Shown: positions 1 to 9,480 of the stretch, piece after piece
How the letters are laid out: each line of letters opens with the position of its first letter
Position numbering within the stretch: position 1 is the first letter of the stretch
Origin: Paulinella micropora
Lineage: Eukaryota; Cercozoa; Imbricatea; Euglyphida
Assembly: GCA_009731375.1 (NCBI GenBank)
Contig: BJOX01000045.1
Span: forward strand, 817,488 to 860,769
Direction: 5' to 3'
DNA: 43,282 nt
The notes under the pieces: model-generated
Databases searched by the model: none
Seen by the model: the letters and a program-made list of their open reading frames with translations, nothing else
What the model was told of the DNA's origin: nothing
Made by a program: the position numbers and the translations under genes

Positions 1-28
1 GGGGGGGGGGGGGGGGGGGGGGGGGGGG
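1..28. repeat. poly-G run at window edge
   Basis: The window opens with 28 consecutive G. Similar G or C runs border several assembly gaps further on (31.37, 32.16, 36.28 and 41.98 kb), so this is probably the edge of a contig or of another gap. The coding frame of the following gene begins straight after it. Confidence 0.8.
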
Positions 29-30
29 TT

Positions 31-1944
31 GGTGCTGCTGACGCTGCGGAGATCGAATCCGAAGAGAAGACTGAAGCCGAGGACAAAGTCAATGCTCGCC
101 GTCTTTCTGCTAAGTTAAATCCAGCCGTGCCAAAAAGCCCCGCATCTGCAGGCGCACAGCCTTCGACCTCTTCGTCCAGTAGTTCTTCGAGCTCTTCATC
201 GAGCAGTTCGTTTACATCCCCTCCTCTGCGATCCATCCCAGAGACCCACAGGCAGCATAAGATGGCAGCTGCACCCGCCACGCCTGAGTCCAAGAACACC
301 CCCGCGACTGCCTCGACACCGTCTTCGTCCTCGTCGTCTGCTCCTGCAGGCCCGAGTCCCAAGTCCCCGGCTTCGACTGCGTCTTCAGCCTCCACACCAC
401 CTGCGCCATCGATCAAGCGCAGAGATGAAGCCCCGCCGCAAGAGCCCGAACCCGCCGAAAAGAAGCGCAAGATGAAGGGAAAAAAGGGCATGGGCAAGAA
501 TGTCTCCGAGGCCGACAAGCAGGCAGCTGAGAAGAGTGCGTACTTCAAGGGTCAGCCCTCTTTTCTTTTGTTCTTTTGTTGTAAAATATGTCATATTTCT
601 TTTGTGGTTGTTGTGTGCAGACACCCGAGAGAAGGTGAAGGAAGCCAACAAGGCCCTTGCCAACAACACTTACCGCAACGTGCAGGCCATTCCAGACGCC
701 ATCGCTGGCCAACCTCACAGGGCTGTCACGGATCGCGCACTCGACCCGGACCATGTCAACCAACTCGTCGAAAAATTTCGCAAGTCGCAGGATCCCAACA
801 AGAAGATCCAGTGGGTCGGTTGGTTGAAAGACGCGCGCGAAACAGCCAATGCTGGAGCGCTTGGGCTGGACGATGTTGACAATCCTCTCTTGGATTCCCC
901 TCCTTTCGTTGATGACAAGACCTTCAGAGAATTTCAGGCTTTGTGGACTCAGGCAGGGCTTGTAGAAAAGGACAGGTCCAAGATGGACTTCACGAGCCTG
1001 CCAGTAGAGGGCCAGGGCAAGATCAAGAACTTTCTGCGCAAGGCCATCCAGGACGGGAAGTTCCCTCTGCAAGCGATCGTTGGGCTTCATTCCAGCCATG
1101 CCATGCAGCACCTTTTCAAACACGAACTCAGAACCCGAAATTCCAAAACATTCATGTTGAATCTTCGTTTCGTTCGCTGGAACCAAGAAGGTCGTGAGCA
1201 CGTCAGTTTTCTTGGCGCCTTCGAGAACGTTGTCGCTGACCTCCACTGCAAGAACACATTCGGTGAAAACTGCATTTCTGCGCACGACCAAGGTTACGCT
1301 GGCATTACTCGTCTCAAGGACCAGAATCCTGCTGCCATCAGCAAGTTTCTGACCGCATTTAAGAGGGACTTCGCCCTTGCCCACTAAATCCCCTTGCCGA
1401 CTTTCAGTTCCATGTGGACTTACGTTGCTTCGAACACCGGTGATCTGTGGAAGTGCTGGTTGAAGCTTCTTTCCCCTGGTGGCGTTCGCGCTGACATGCC
1501 CAAGAACCAGGCAGTCATCGACAGCATCAACGAACTGCACAACATCCGCAAGGACAAACCCGGTTTAGTGGAAGAAATGAAACGATTGATTGAGCGCCTC
1601 CAGGAAGGCAAGGCCGGCGAAGTGAAGCAGAAAATGAAGGATTTTTTTCTGGACCAGAAGAAGTGGGTCTGCCTGATCACGCTGCGTGACTCGATCTTGG
1701 CACTTGCTAACCAAATGGGGGCTTTCGACCTCCCAGGCAGTTACGTCTCCCAGGACTGGGAGGGCCTTGTTGAATTCGTCCCGGAGCTTGGCAACGAAGA
1801 AGGCAACAAAATCCTCAATCGCACTGTGGACATCATGTACTCGAAGAAAAAGAAGGACCGCCAGCTGCCTCCGAGTTTGAGTACTTACGCCAAGAATTGG
1901 ATTTGTCGGAATAAGTCATGGCTTGTGAAAACGAGCAGGAATTG
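31..1944 (+). CDS. unrecognised Ser-rich protein, 5'-partial, two exons, interrupted by one in-frame TAA
   Basis: Frame is open from the poly-G edge at base 31, so the true start is missing. Exon 1 (31-550) encodes an acidic N-terminus, a poly-Ser tract written with mixed AGT/AGC/TCN codons (about 168-210), Pro/Ser/Thr-rich linkers and a basic KKRK cluster near 460-500 that resembles a nuclear localisation signal. A 70-base GT-AG intron (551-620) joins phase 1 to exon 2 (621 onward). Exon 2 encodes about 255 residues of globular-looking sequence to a TAA at 1385-1387. The same frame then continues for about 185 more codons to TGA at 1942-1944, with no change in character (Lys/Glu-rich helices, FFLDQKKW, WEGLVEFVPEL). 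I recognise no family. Either the TAA is a nonsense mutation or sequencing error, or a second short intron hides it (an AG at 1410-1411 could serve as acceptor, but no good donor was found), or it is read through. The gene's last ~40 bases lie inside a tandem duplication. Confidence 0.6.
551..620 (+). other. spliceosomal intron, 70 bases
   Basis: Begins GTCAGC and ends TTGTGTGCAG, with a T-rich body. Removing it joins a phase-1 exon end to a frame that stays open for 255 codons, whereas the upstream frame changes to dissimilar sequence inside it. The size agrees with the 68-base intron inferred at 4474-4541. Confidence 0.75.
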
Positions 1945-2240
1945 AGAGCTCCTATTAGCATGAGAACTAATCAGCCAGGCTTGATGTTGATTCTGATGTA
2001 ATGTTTGTGGTATGAGTGCAAATAGTCTTCTTAGGACAGTGTCTCAAACACAACACCCACCACCACCCCCCCTCCCCCGCATTCGCGCACCCCTGTCGGA
2101 ATAAGTCATGATTTGTGGGAACGAGGAGGAATTGGGAGCTACTATTAGCATGGAAGCTAGCCTCAGGCTTGATGTTGATCGTGATGTAATGTTTATGGTA
2201 CGTGTGCAAATGGTTTTCTTAGGACAGTGTCCCAAATATC
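1904..2240 (+). repeat. tandem duplication of the gene 3' end, period 190
   Basis: The segment beginning TGTCGGAATAAGTCATG occurs at 1904 and again at 2094. Both copies run through a matching TTGATGTTGATY-GTGATGTAATGTTT block and CTTAGGACAGTGTC, and then a C-rich stretch. Copy 1 contains the last codons and stop of the preceding gene; copy 2 lies downstream. The copies differ by scattered substitutions, so the duplication is not very recent. Confidence 0.85.
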
Positions 2241-2261
2241 AATTCCCCCCCCGCGCCCCCC

Positions 2262-2330
2262 CCCCCTCCACCCGAAGGGATATAATACCCGGTATCATAC
2301 CCGGTATCATACCCCGGGGTATGGGATAGA
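2262..2330. repeat. C-rich stretch with short direct repeats
   Basis: A run of C is followed by repeats of ATACCCGGTATC (about 2285 and 2297) and a CCCCGGGG palindrome leading into GTATGGGA. The same GGTAT/GGGTATG words reappear inside the two dispersed repeat copies at 2.80-2.88 and 3.49-3.55 kb and may belong to the same family. Confidence 0.55.
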
Positions 2331-2454
2331 AAGAGACTTATTGTACAATATTGTAATATTAATAATGATAAACTGAGATAATGATGATGATAATTTTAAC
2401 AATAAGTTGCTTCCCGCTTTTATACATCTTTGATAGCACTCCGATTCCATCTCC

Positions 2455-2662
2455 TCTGCTTCATACTCAGCTCAAGTTCTACCTATATCTTTCGCATCGC
2501 TGTAGCAATTAACTCAGTACTTTATGTACTCGTGCATAGTAGTGCGACTTTTGGTGCTCTTCGACTTGGTATCACCAAAAGGCACAGCAGTTGTTGAATA
2601 ACTAGAGTCTCAGGCTGCACAAAACCTTAACCAGCTCGCATCTATTGCATTCTTCCAAGTTT

Positions 2663-2739
<77 letters not shown>

Positions 2740-2920
2740 GAATGGCAAGTATTCTATTAATAACGAGTGGCAAGTATTCACCATCAAAGAAAATTAGCGG
2801 TATGAGAGGGGTATGGGAGGGTATGGCAGGGGGGATGAGAGGGGTATGGGAGGGGTATGGCAGGGGTATGATACCTAATAGTGTGATCATGATTAAAATA
2901 TCTTTTGCATCACTGTATGG
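2455..2920 (+). repeat. dispersed repeat family A, copy 1, with internal (AAT)n
   Basis: Copy 1 includes GCAATTAACTCAGTAC (2504), GGCACAGCAGTTGTTGAATA, an (AAT)n tract at about 2664-2738, two GAGTGGCAAGTATTC-type words, a G-rich GGTATGRGAGGG minisatellite and a GATACCTAATAG end. The same order recurs about 703 bases downstream. No coding frame other than simple-sequence artefacts is seen. Confidence 0.85.
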
Positions 2921-3206
2921 AAAACATTGGTAAAAAATTAAAAGCAAGATGTAGTTTGAGTTAATAGTATTATGTTGCAGTGTAATACGTATTACTCGAA
3001 AGTAGAAGATATATTATTTGATTAAATCGTACTGTATTGTATGAACTCACAAATGAAGCATAAAACGGTGATGAAGTGACGCCTGGACTAGGAGCTGGAA
3101 CGAGGATGTAGTCTTCACTTATAAATATTGCAGATAGCGGAGTAGCCTGGGATAGCAAGGAGCAGTAGTTCCTCGATGAAATAAAAGATCCTCGATGGCT
3201 TATATA
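2921..3206. other. non-coding spacer between repeat copies
   Basis: AT-rich sequence without a convincing ORF, RNA gene or repeat that I can identify. Confidence 0.5.
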
Positions 3207-3371
3207 GCAATTAACTCAGTACTTTATGTACTTGTGCATAGTCGTGCGACTTTTGGTGCTCTTCGACTGAGAAGTTGGGATCACCAAAAGGCACAGCAGT
3301 TGTTGAATAACTAGAGTCTCAGGCTGCACAAAACCTTAACCAGCTCTCATCTATTGCATTCTTCCAAGTTT

Positions 3372-3424
<53 letters not shown>

Positions 3425-3640
3425 TATAACGAGTGGCAAGTATTCTATTAATAACGAGTGGCAAGTATTCACTATCAAAGAAAATTAGGGGTATGAGGGG
3501 TATAGGAGGGTATGGCAGGGGTATGAGAGGGGTATGGGCCGCAGGGGATGATACCTAATAGTATCATGATTAATATATCTTTTGTTGCATCGCTGTAGAA
3601 ATTATCTCAGTACTTATGTACTCGTGCATAGTCATGCGTA
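3207..3640 (+). repeat. dispersed repeat family A, copy 2, plus a partial third start
   Basis: Repeats the order of copy 1: GCAATTAACTCAGTAC (3207), the GGCACAGCAGTTGTTGAATA block, (AAT)n at about 3373-3422, the AGTGGCAAGTATT words, the G-rich minisatellite and GATACCTAATAG. From about 3577 a new unit seems to begin (TTGCATCGCTGTAGAAATTATCTCAGTAC), giving a tandem arrangement. The microsatellite is in the same place in both copies but has different lengths. Confidence 0.85.
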
Positions 3641-3770
3641 AATATATATATAATAATATTAATACAATAATAATGATGAGGGATATGTGAGTGGTATGAG
3701 AGGGGCCGGTATGATACCTAAAATTCAAGTTCAAGTAATTTAATATGCTTAATATTAAATTATAATTATA
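3641..3770. other. AT-rich spacer
   Basis: Short TATA and AAT-rich stretch with one further GGTATGATACC word. Nothing else seen. Confidence 0.4.
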
Positions 3771-4199
3771 TCATAATTTTTTAATTCTTTTTACAGTTTT
3801 GGAAAGATTTGGAACACTTTCCATCCTATCTAGAAAGTCGTTACCAAGCTGCACAAACCCTGCTTGTGCTCTTGAGTTCGCGTTTTGAGACACGACTGCA
3901 GCTAGATTAGCGGAAGGATTAGATTTGCTATGTATCTGCCGCACCTGCCCTCCCATAGTGCGTTCGCCAGGCATAGTCCATATATTGCGTATGCTACCTA
4001 CCTCTTTCATAGTTGCAATGATATGCTCAACTGCATGGAAAACATAAGCATGATCAGTTGGAGGTAAGTTAGCTAGTACTAGCCTACGTACATCTCTTTC
4101 CTTCACCTTCAACTCCTCTACATACTGACCTGTTATGATCCTGGAGCTTTCACTACCGAACTTACTGTCAGGATCCATAGCTCCGAAAAGCTCACACAC
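3771..4199 (-). CDS. hypothetical ORF, possible last exon of the gene upstream
   Basis: An open frame of 142 codons ending in a Lys-rich tail (TVKRIKKL). The composition looks protein-like (amphipathic segments such as YVEELKVKERDVRRLVLANL) and it lies directly downstream, on the same strand, of the spliced fragment at 4166-4852. The two frames overlap at 4166-4199, so if both are real one must be joined by an intron there. I found no splice pair that settles this. No family recognised; it does not show the catalytic motifs expected of a piggyBac transposase. Confidence 0.35.
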   Translation of the reverse strand: MCELFGAMDPDSKFGSESSRIITGQYVEELKVKERDVRRLVLANLPPTDHAYVFHAVEHIIATMKEVGSIRNIWTMPGERTMGGQVRQIHSKSNPSANLAAVVSQNANSRAQAGFVQLGNDFLDRMESVPNLSKTVKRIKKL

Positions 4200-4852
4200 G
4201 CGTCGTCATCCTCACTCCCCTGACCTCCCCTTTGTTCCTGTTCTTGCTCTGACTCGGTAGCTTCTGTGGAAGGGCTAGTGCACAAGAAAAGAAGCACAGC
4301 GTGCAGCAGTAACAAACTAGAAACTTTTGTAACATCAAAACAAGACCAAGCAAAGATTCCCAACTGTGCTTACTGTCAACTAGAAATGTAACGAACAAAA
4401 AAAACATGGAAGAGCAAGGGGAGGGTACATGTATTCAGGGTCGTCAGAGTCTTCGCTGGGTACGTCTTCCAAGCTACACACGATACAGACAAACAAACAT
4501 GGAGGGGAAAAAAAAGTGTGTGTAAGACAAACTCGACTTACTCGACAAATCGACGTTTGTGCAGTGACTTTTCTTTCTTCTTGCCTTCCCCAGACCCACC
4601 CTGGTCGAAATCCTCCTCCATACCAATTTCGTACTTGAGGATTTCAGAGGCAATCATGGAAGATTCCTCCTCGTCCGCATTGTCCCAATCGATCCAGAAC
4701 ATATGTTTTGAGCGGGCATACTGCCTGGCTACAGTTCCATCTATGGTTTTCGTTTTCCACTCCTGAGGCCATTTCTGTTGTGCATATTTTTCTCCAAATT
4801 CCCTGACGGAAACACGCACACGGGTCTTCAGAAGGTGAGGATGTGCAGACAT
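4166..4852 (-). CDS. N-terminal part of a piggyBac-like transposon protein, three exons inferred
   Basis: Exon 1 (4852-4542) encodes a compact module: RVRVSV, FGEKYA, WPQEW, TIDGTV, FWIDWD, then SEILKYEI, then an acidic Gly/Lys-rich tail. It ends at a perfect GTAAGT donor. Intron 4474-4541 (68 bases, acceptor GTGTGTAG) leads in phase to exon 2 (4473-4429; acidic LEDVPSEDSDDPEY). A second intron (4275-4428, GTACCC...CACTAG) leads in phase to exon 3 (4274 to about 4196 or 4166; Glu/Gln-rich). Both joins keep one frame and an acidic character. An acidic N-terminus after a DNA- or chromatin-binding module, 280 bases inside a TTAA-bordered terminus, suggests a piggyBac-type transposase N-terminus. 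The DDD catalytic core is not present in the window, so the copy is truncated. Family assignment is inference. Confidence 0.5.
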
Positions 4853-5082
4853 GAAGGTGGAAAAAACTCGGAAGTGGCAATTTCCTCGAAAAACGTGGTC
4901 CTGAAAAGCCGAAAAAAACTGGTTGGCACCTATTTTTCACATCATAATTCAGTCACTTCCCGATAAGATTTTACCTCCGTACCTTGACGTATCGATAGAG
5001 CATGTCTTGAAATATTAATATCTAGCTTATTTCAGTATTATTACGTTGAGAAATGATGATTTTATTCAGTTTGAAAAACACT

Positions 5083-5136
5083 GCCACATTTGTGGCAATG
5101 ATCCACAAATGTGGCGCCTGGCGGGTTAAGGGTTAA
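5083..5136 (-). mobile_element. candidate piggyBac-type terminal sequence with TTAA target site
   Basis: Read on the minus strand, a TTAA (5133-5136) is followed by CCCTTAACCCGCCAGGCGCC and then a perfect 13-base inverted repeat: GCCACATTTGTGG at 5083-5095 and its complement at 5103-5115, with a 7-base loop. TTAA next to a CCY-starting terminus, with a subterminal palindrome, is the usual arrangement in piggyBac elements. The opposite end was searched for by eye to 2.3 kb and not found; family A repeats occupy the place where it might have been. Confidence 0.55.
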
Positions 5137-5138
5137 TT

Positions 5139-5141
<3 letters not shown>

Positions 5142-5181
<40 letters not shown>
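5142..5181. repeat. (TA)n microsatellite
   Basis: About 20 TA units lie exactly between the candidate piggyBac end and the 3' LTR of the copia element. The position is consistent with the copia element having landed in or next to an AT-rich site. Confidence 0.95.
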
Positions 5182-5182
<1 letters not shown>

Positions 5183-5183
<1 letters not shown>

Positions 5184-5516
5184 TTGATTAGGTAAATACC
5201 CGGTAACTCACGTACCTTAATACCTTGGTTGCCGGTTTGCTGAGAGACTTCGTTGGAAGCCACGATGCCAATCGACACTTTAATTACGTAGAAAGCAGAA
5301 TTGACGACACAAAAGGTCACACTCGCACAACTAACTGTAATTGTGCTCAAGACTGTAATTGTGCTCAATAGTAAGTGTCCAATCCTGAATGCCAATAATA
5401 CCGTTACGTCTATCACAATTATAGACTAGAACTACGGTCATTCTACAATACGAATAAATTACTCATAAATTCCACTTGAAGTAATTAATAAGTAAAAACG
5501 TAATTGTCCTACCAAC
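5183..5516 (-). repeat. 3' LTR of the copia element
   Basis: On the minus strand it begins GTTGGTAGGAC immediately after a polypurine tract and ends CCTAATCAAC, giving GTTG...CAAC terminal inversions that are a variant of the common TGTTG...CAACA. The last 126 bases match the 5' LTR remnant at 13404-13532. The upstream part (5309-5516) has no counterpart there. It contains a direct repeat ACTGTAATTGTGCTCAA (about 5334 and 5352). Confidence 0.7.
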
Positions 5517-5528
5517 GCTCCCCCTTAG
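5517..5528 (-). other. polypurine tract
   Basis: Minus-strand CTAAGGGGGAGC ends exactly where the inferred LTR begins. In LTR retroelements this purine run primes plus-strand DNA synthesis. It fixes the inner edge of the 3' LTR independently of LTR comparison. Confidence 0.7.
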
Positions 5529-6187
5529 TTCTATGTCGATAATGCAAGTTACCAATTACTTGAAATACCATCTACGAATAAAAACTAAATACGATAGTGG
5601 CACTGACTTGAAATTGTTAAACAGAAATAAGACGTGTTTGACAATTTGAAGTTCAGTCAATTTCCGCAAAACTAGAAAATTGCAATTACACTTGAATCCA
5701 CATTCGCTGTCTCCTTGCCCGCGAGGCATCTCGATATTACCGATTAAAACATTGAGTAGCGGTTTCAACTGAATACAACTTAGTACGTACTTGGCATATT
5801 TTCGACTGTAAATCCAATACACTAAAAAAAATAAAAATATTGCCACTCCGCGTTAATTACTAATTCCGATTATTCTGATCGTGTCCGAAGCCGCCTCTTC
5901 AAAGAAAAACTCCGCCATTGAAAACTTCGCCACGCTCGCGATTCGAAGTTCACGATCCGAAGCTCTCCTCCACTTCCCGCTCTTGCCGATCCGACGACCG
6001 ATGGTGACCATGTCACGCGCTCCGTCTTCACGCTCGAATTATACTTCCACGGGAATGCATTCAAAAGATTCCACTCGACCACCTGCGCAGCACAATTCCT
6101 GCACACTACAAAAGAAAAAACTCACAACAAAACATCATGAGTTGACTCAGCGTAAATTTGCGTGTTTTACGAATTTGAGATATTGAG
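5529..6187 (-). other. copia 3' untranslated region
   Basis: About 660 bases lie between the RNase H stop codon and the polypurine tract. No convincing ORF; the open frames in 5870-6186 look like chance. Confidence 0.5.
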
Positions 6188-6847
6188 TCACGGATCAAGT
6201 TTTATCATGAATTTGTTCACGAGATATTCGAATTGATCTCTAGGAACATGTTTTGTCATTACGTCTGCGACTTGTTTCTTAGTTCCTACTTTCACGAATT
6301 TTATCTCATTGTCTCTCTGCGCGTGATGGATGAAATGTAGTTCTAAAGGTAAATGTTTAGTACGTGGTCCTGACATTCCTCTCTCTGCTGCTAAGATAGT
6401 CTGAGCATTATCTTCATAAAGCTCTATCGGCCCTTTCTGTGCAATATCTAACTCTTCTGTGATGTGTCCGATAGCTAATCCCTCTCGTATGCACTCAGCT
6501 GCTGCGAAAATTTCTGCATCATTGGAGCTTAGTGCAATTCTAGTTTGTCGTTTCGACAACCAAGCTATCGGGTCTCCGCCCCATAACACTATATAACCTG
6601 TGCGCGACTTTCCGGTTTTCTTGCAAACCTTATGCGCTGCGTCTGGCCACAAAGTAATTTTGGGGTATGTCCTTCCTTCTTGTGAGGACTTAGGCCCGTA
6701 AAATGCAATACCGCGATATGAACTTTTCAAATATCTGAAAATTCTACCTAGTAAAGCATAAGTGAGTCCTTGATCTACTGTCTGCATTACGCTCGCTGCA
6801 TTCAGTGCTTGATCTGCATCTGGACGTGTCATCTTGATTAGAAACAA
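6188..6847 (-). pseudogene. copia RNase H domain
   Basis: Encodes the end of the reverse transcriptase connection (KMTRPDADQAL) and RNase H, which degrades the RNA strand of the RNA:DNA hybrid. Candidate catalytic acidic residues are D69 (LWPDAAH), E112 (SSNDAEIFAA), D146 (LYEDNAQT) and D195 (QVADVMTK). The KHLPLELHFIHH segment typical of copia RNase H is present. It ends at TGA at 6188-6190, the end of the polyprotein. The start overlaps the reverse transcriptase frame near 6840 in another frame, so a single-base indel separates the two. The domain itself looks intact. Confidence 0.9.
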
Positions 6848-7764
6848 AAATTTCCTACCAAACTAGGAATCGAATGTTTTCTAAGTGCACTAGTCTCTCC
6901 CATGGGTTCGGGCTCGTGTTCTGCAGTAGGGGTGCTTACTGGTTTTACATTTGCATATCCTACATCCTTTAAAATCTGATCTTGATACTTCTTCTGATGC
7001 AATAGAATACGCCCTCCTTCCTGAACGATTTCTGTGCCTTTAAACTCTCTAGCCACTCCCAATCTCTTCAGAGGATAAAACGTTTCTAGCTTACTAGCAA
7101 AACGATTATATCTTTGTTCGTTAGGAGCTGAGAAAATAAGATCATCTACATGGAAAATACCAATTATAGCATCTCTTATCGGTTTATCCTTTTCAACGAA
7201 CATACATAAGTCTGAATCTAGTAACCTGAATCCTAATTCCTCTAACTTAGGGGCTAAGATCTCATACCATCTCCTACCAGCTTGCGGCGCGCCATACAAA
7301 GCTCCATCTACTCTCCATATCATGCCTTCATGCTCCTCTCTGTCTAAACCATCAGGTGCATATGCATAAACAGGATCATGCATTCTTGCATTTAGATAAG
7401 CATTTTTGATGTCTATACCGTATAGCTTATGTCCATGCCATGCTGCAAGCTTAGATAAAAAGAGTAATGAGCGGTGCGCGGCGCAGGGCACAAATAATTG
7501 GTCTGGGTTATAGCTAACTCCTGGCTCTACCATATCTCCCCTCAAAGCTAACCTGGACTTAATGAACTTTCGTCCTTTATCGTCTAGCTTGACTTTGTGT
7601 ACCCATGTCAGTCTCACTACTTTTACTCCTTTTTCTTTCGCTTCTTTAGGGCTTACCCATGTGTAAGTGTTAAAAGACTTAAGAGCTTCAATCTCTTTAT
7701 CCATTCCTGCTTTCAACTCTTTCGCGGTTAAACCCTCGTCTACAATTGCCTTAGGTACCTTCAA
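6838..7764 (-). pseudogene. copia reverse transcriptase (RVT_2)
   Basis: Copies element RNA into DNA. Visible family blocks: WVHKVKLDDKGRKFIKSRL, then GIDIKNAYLN with the first catalytic Asp (D118), ALYGAPQAGRRWYE, and IFHVDDLIF carrying the catalytic Asp pair (D207-D208) in the form HVDD where most copia enzymes have YVDD. The segment up to the thumb is open; the C-terminal side stops near 6838 and continues in the RNase H frame. The upstream side joins the linker module with a frame change at about 7770-7785. The length of ~300 residues is normal for the domain. Confidence 0.93.
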
Positions 7765-7766
7765 TG

Positions 7767-8177
7767 TCAGGTCAGTAGCGCAGTGGTGTGATCCTCTACG
7801 ATACTTTCTGCGGACATTTCGGGATGCTCTAGTTCTCCGACTGGTCTTATTCTATCTATCCTATACTTTCTGATCTCGCTATCTAACATCTTTTCTACTT
7901 GACCATCATCAAAGACTACGAAGTGACTGGGCTTAGGCATCTTACGGACTTTAAGTCTTTCTCCTTTCTCGCATGCATATGGTTCTAAGACTTTACCTTC
8001 CCTTTTAATGGTTTGCCATTTGTCTCCATATTCTTCCTTTGCCCATTCTACTCCAAAAGCTGTTCCCGGAACACTAACTCTCTCTCCCGTCAAATTAGCT
8101 GCTTTAGCTGCTGCCTTCTTTTCTGGAGGTGGTTGTGTAAACTGTGTCCTAACCTTAGCTTCTCGTTTCCCTCTCAC
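7767..8177 (-). pseudogene. linker between integrase and reverse transcriptase with an SH3/chromo-like module
   Basis: Residues 1-30 are basic and Ala/Pro-rich. Residues about 33-115 form a compact unit: RVSV, AFGVEWA, KWQTIKREGKV, HFVVFDDG, then SEIRKYRIDRI. The same succession of motifs (RVSV, FG..YA, W....I.G.V, F...D/WD, SEI.KY.I) occurs in the piggyBac-like gene at 4612-4822. Copia polyproteins usually have a poorly conserved acidic linker here, so a folded module is unusual. By analogy with the chromodomains of gypsy chromoviruses it could steer integration, but that is inference. Frame breaks bound it on both sides (about 8.21 and 7.77 kb). Confidence 0.65.
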
Positions 8178-8199
8178 TATGTTAGCTGTTGTGATTTTG

Positions 8200-9480
8200 T
8201 CACTTTGCTCCCAAGTGAGGCCCTTTGTGGTCTGCTTCGGGGCTTTGCGCCTCTAACGATGTGACGGACGTTAATCCATCACCCTTGTTGGCAGCTAGTT
8301 CTACCTTCGACTCTGATGGAAGACCGGAATCTGGACGTTGAAAATCCTTTTCTTCCTGTGTCTCCTCATACCTATCTGACTCCCCCTCATCTTTGTGTTC
8401 GGGTTCGTCTAACGACTGGTCTAACGGTTGTTCTAACTGTGTAGTGTCACTACTCTCCCCCTCAGATTCCTCGTCGTCCCATCTGACTTCTCTGGGTGGG
8501 TGAGCTTCCTTACCAACTGTATTGTGGTTAAAGCGTACATTCCGTACATTTGTTATGATCTTTCGACCATCCCAAACTCGGTAAAGTTCCTTGAATACAT
8601 CATACCCAAGCAACATTACGCGTTTTCCCCTATAGTTGCCTTTACCAACTTGCTTTCCTATATACATTACACCTAAACATCCTATAGGCTTAAGTTGTCG
8701 GATAGCAGGCTTATAGCCAAGACACTGTTCAAAAGGTGAGATCCCTTTTCTAGGTCCTGTCGTGGCTGGTAGAATGTTGTGCAAGGTTGTGGCTGTGTGT
8801 TCCATTTCTGCCCAAAACTGGGGTGGTAGATTAGCCTCATATCGCATGGCTCGGGCCGGTCCTGCTGTGATGTCATTGACCTTCTCAGCTATCGGATTTC
8901 CTTCTTTATCACCTGGCGCGCTAGTCTTCCAAATGAATTGTAGAGGTTTCCACCACTCTATAACTTCAGTTGGAACATCGAACTCATTGTCGCAAGTGAT
9001 CTGTCTGACTTTCTTTCCTGTCTGCCTCTCAAACCATGCTAGTGCTTGCTTCAAACAATCTACAAACTCGTTCTTGTAACGTAAATAATAATCTTTGATG
9101 TACCCCGAGTAATCGTCCGTAACGCAAAATTTATAGTGTTTACCGTGGATTGACATGACCACCCATGGTCCGGAAGTATCTACATGTAAAATCTCACTAG
9201 GGTAGCTCGCTCTCCTAATCTTATTAACCTTAAAACGTGGGAGCACCTTTGCTTTCCCCATCATACAGGCTTCACAAAATCTAACACTATCCTCACTTCT
9301 GTCAATTTCCTTCCCAAGGCCTTGCCTAATGCATAGGTCTTTGGTAATGACTTGTGACCACTACACTGATGAACGACAAATATATCGGCTGGTTTACCTT
9401 CCTTACCTTTCTCCGGGTACATAGCGTATAAAACGCTGCCTCTTGTTTCCTCGTTCTCTCCTTGGGGATTCCCGCCCCGC
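8200..9480 (-). pseudogene. copia integrase with pre-integrase zinc domain
   Basis: Inserts the DNA copy into the host genome. From 9480 to about 9315, in one frame, lies the HHCC zinc domain's first half (VVHQCSGH, H-X4-H); after a one-base frame break near 9315, FCEAC (C-X2-C) follows in the frame of the main ORF (start 9264). The catalytic core has D29 (LHVDTSGP), D92 (ITCDNEFD) and E127 (GNPIAEKVN), a normal D-D-35-E layout. After the core comes GYKPAIRQLKPIGC and GKRVMLLGYD, typical of copia integrases. The C-terminal part turns acidic (EESEGESS...) and then loses frame at about 8215 before the linker module. Confidence 0.92.

Noticed and set aside
545-1540. A 331-codon minus-strand gene overlapping the first gene.
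   Set aside because: It is the antisense shadow of the spliced plus-strand gene; it ignores the intron and has unlikely composition.
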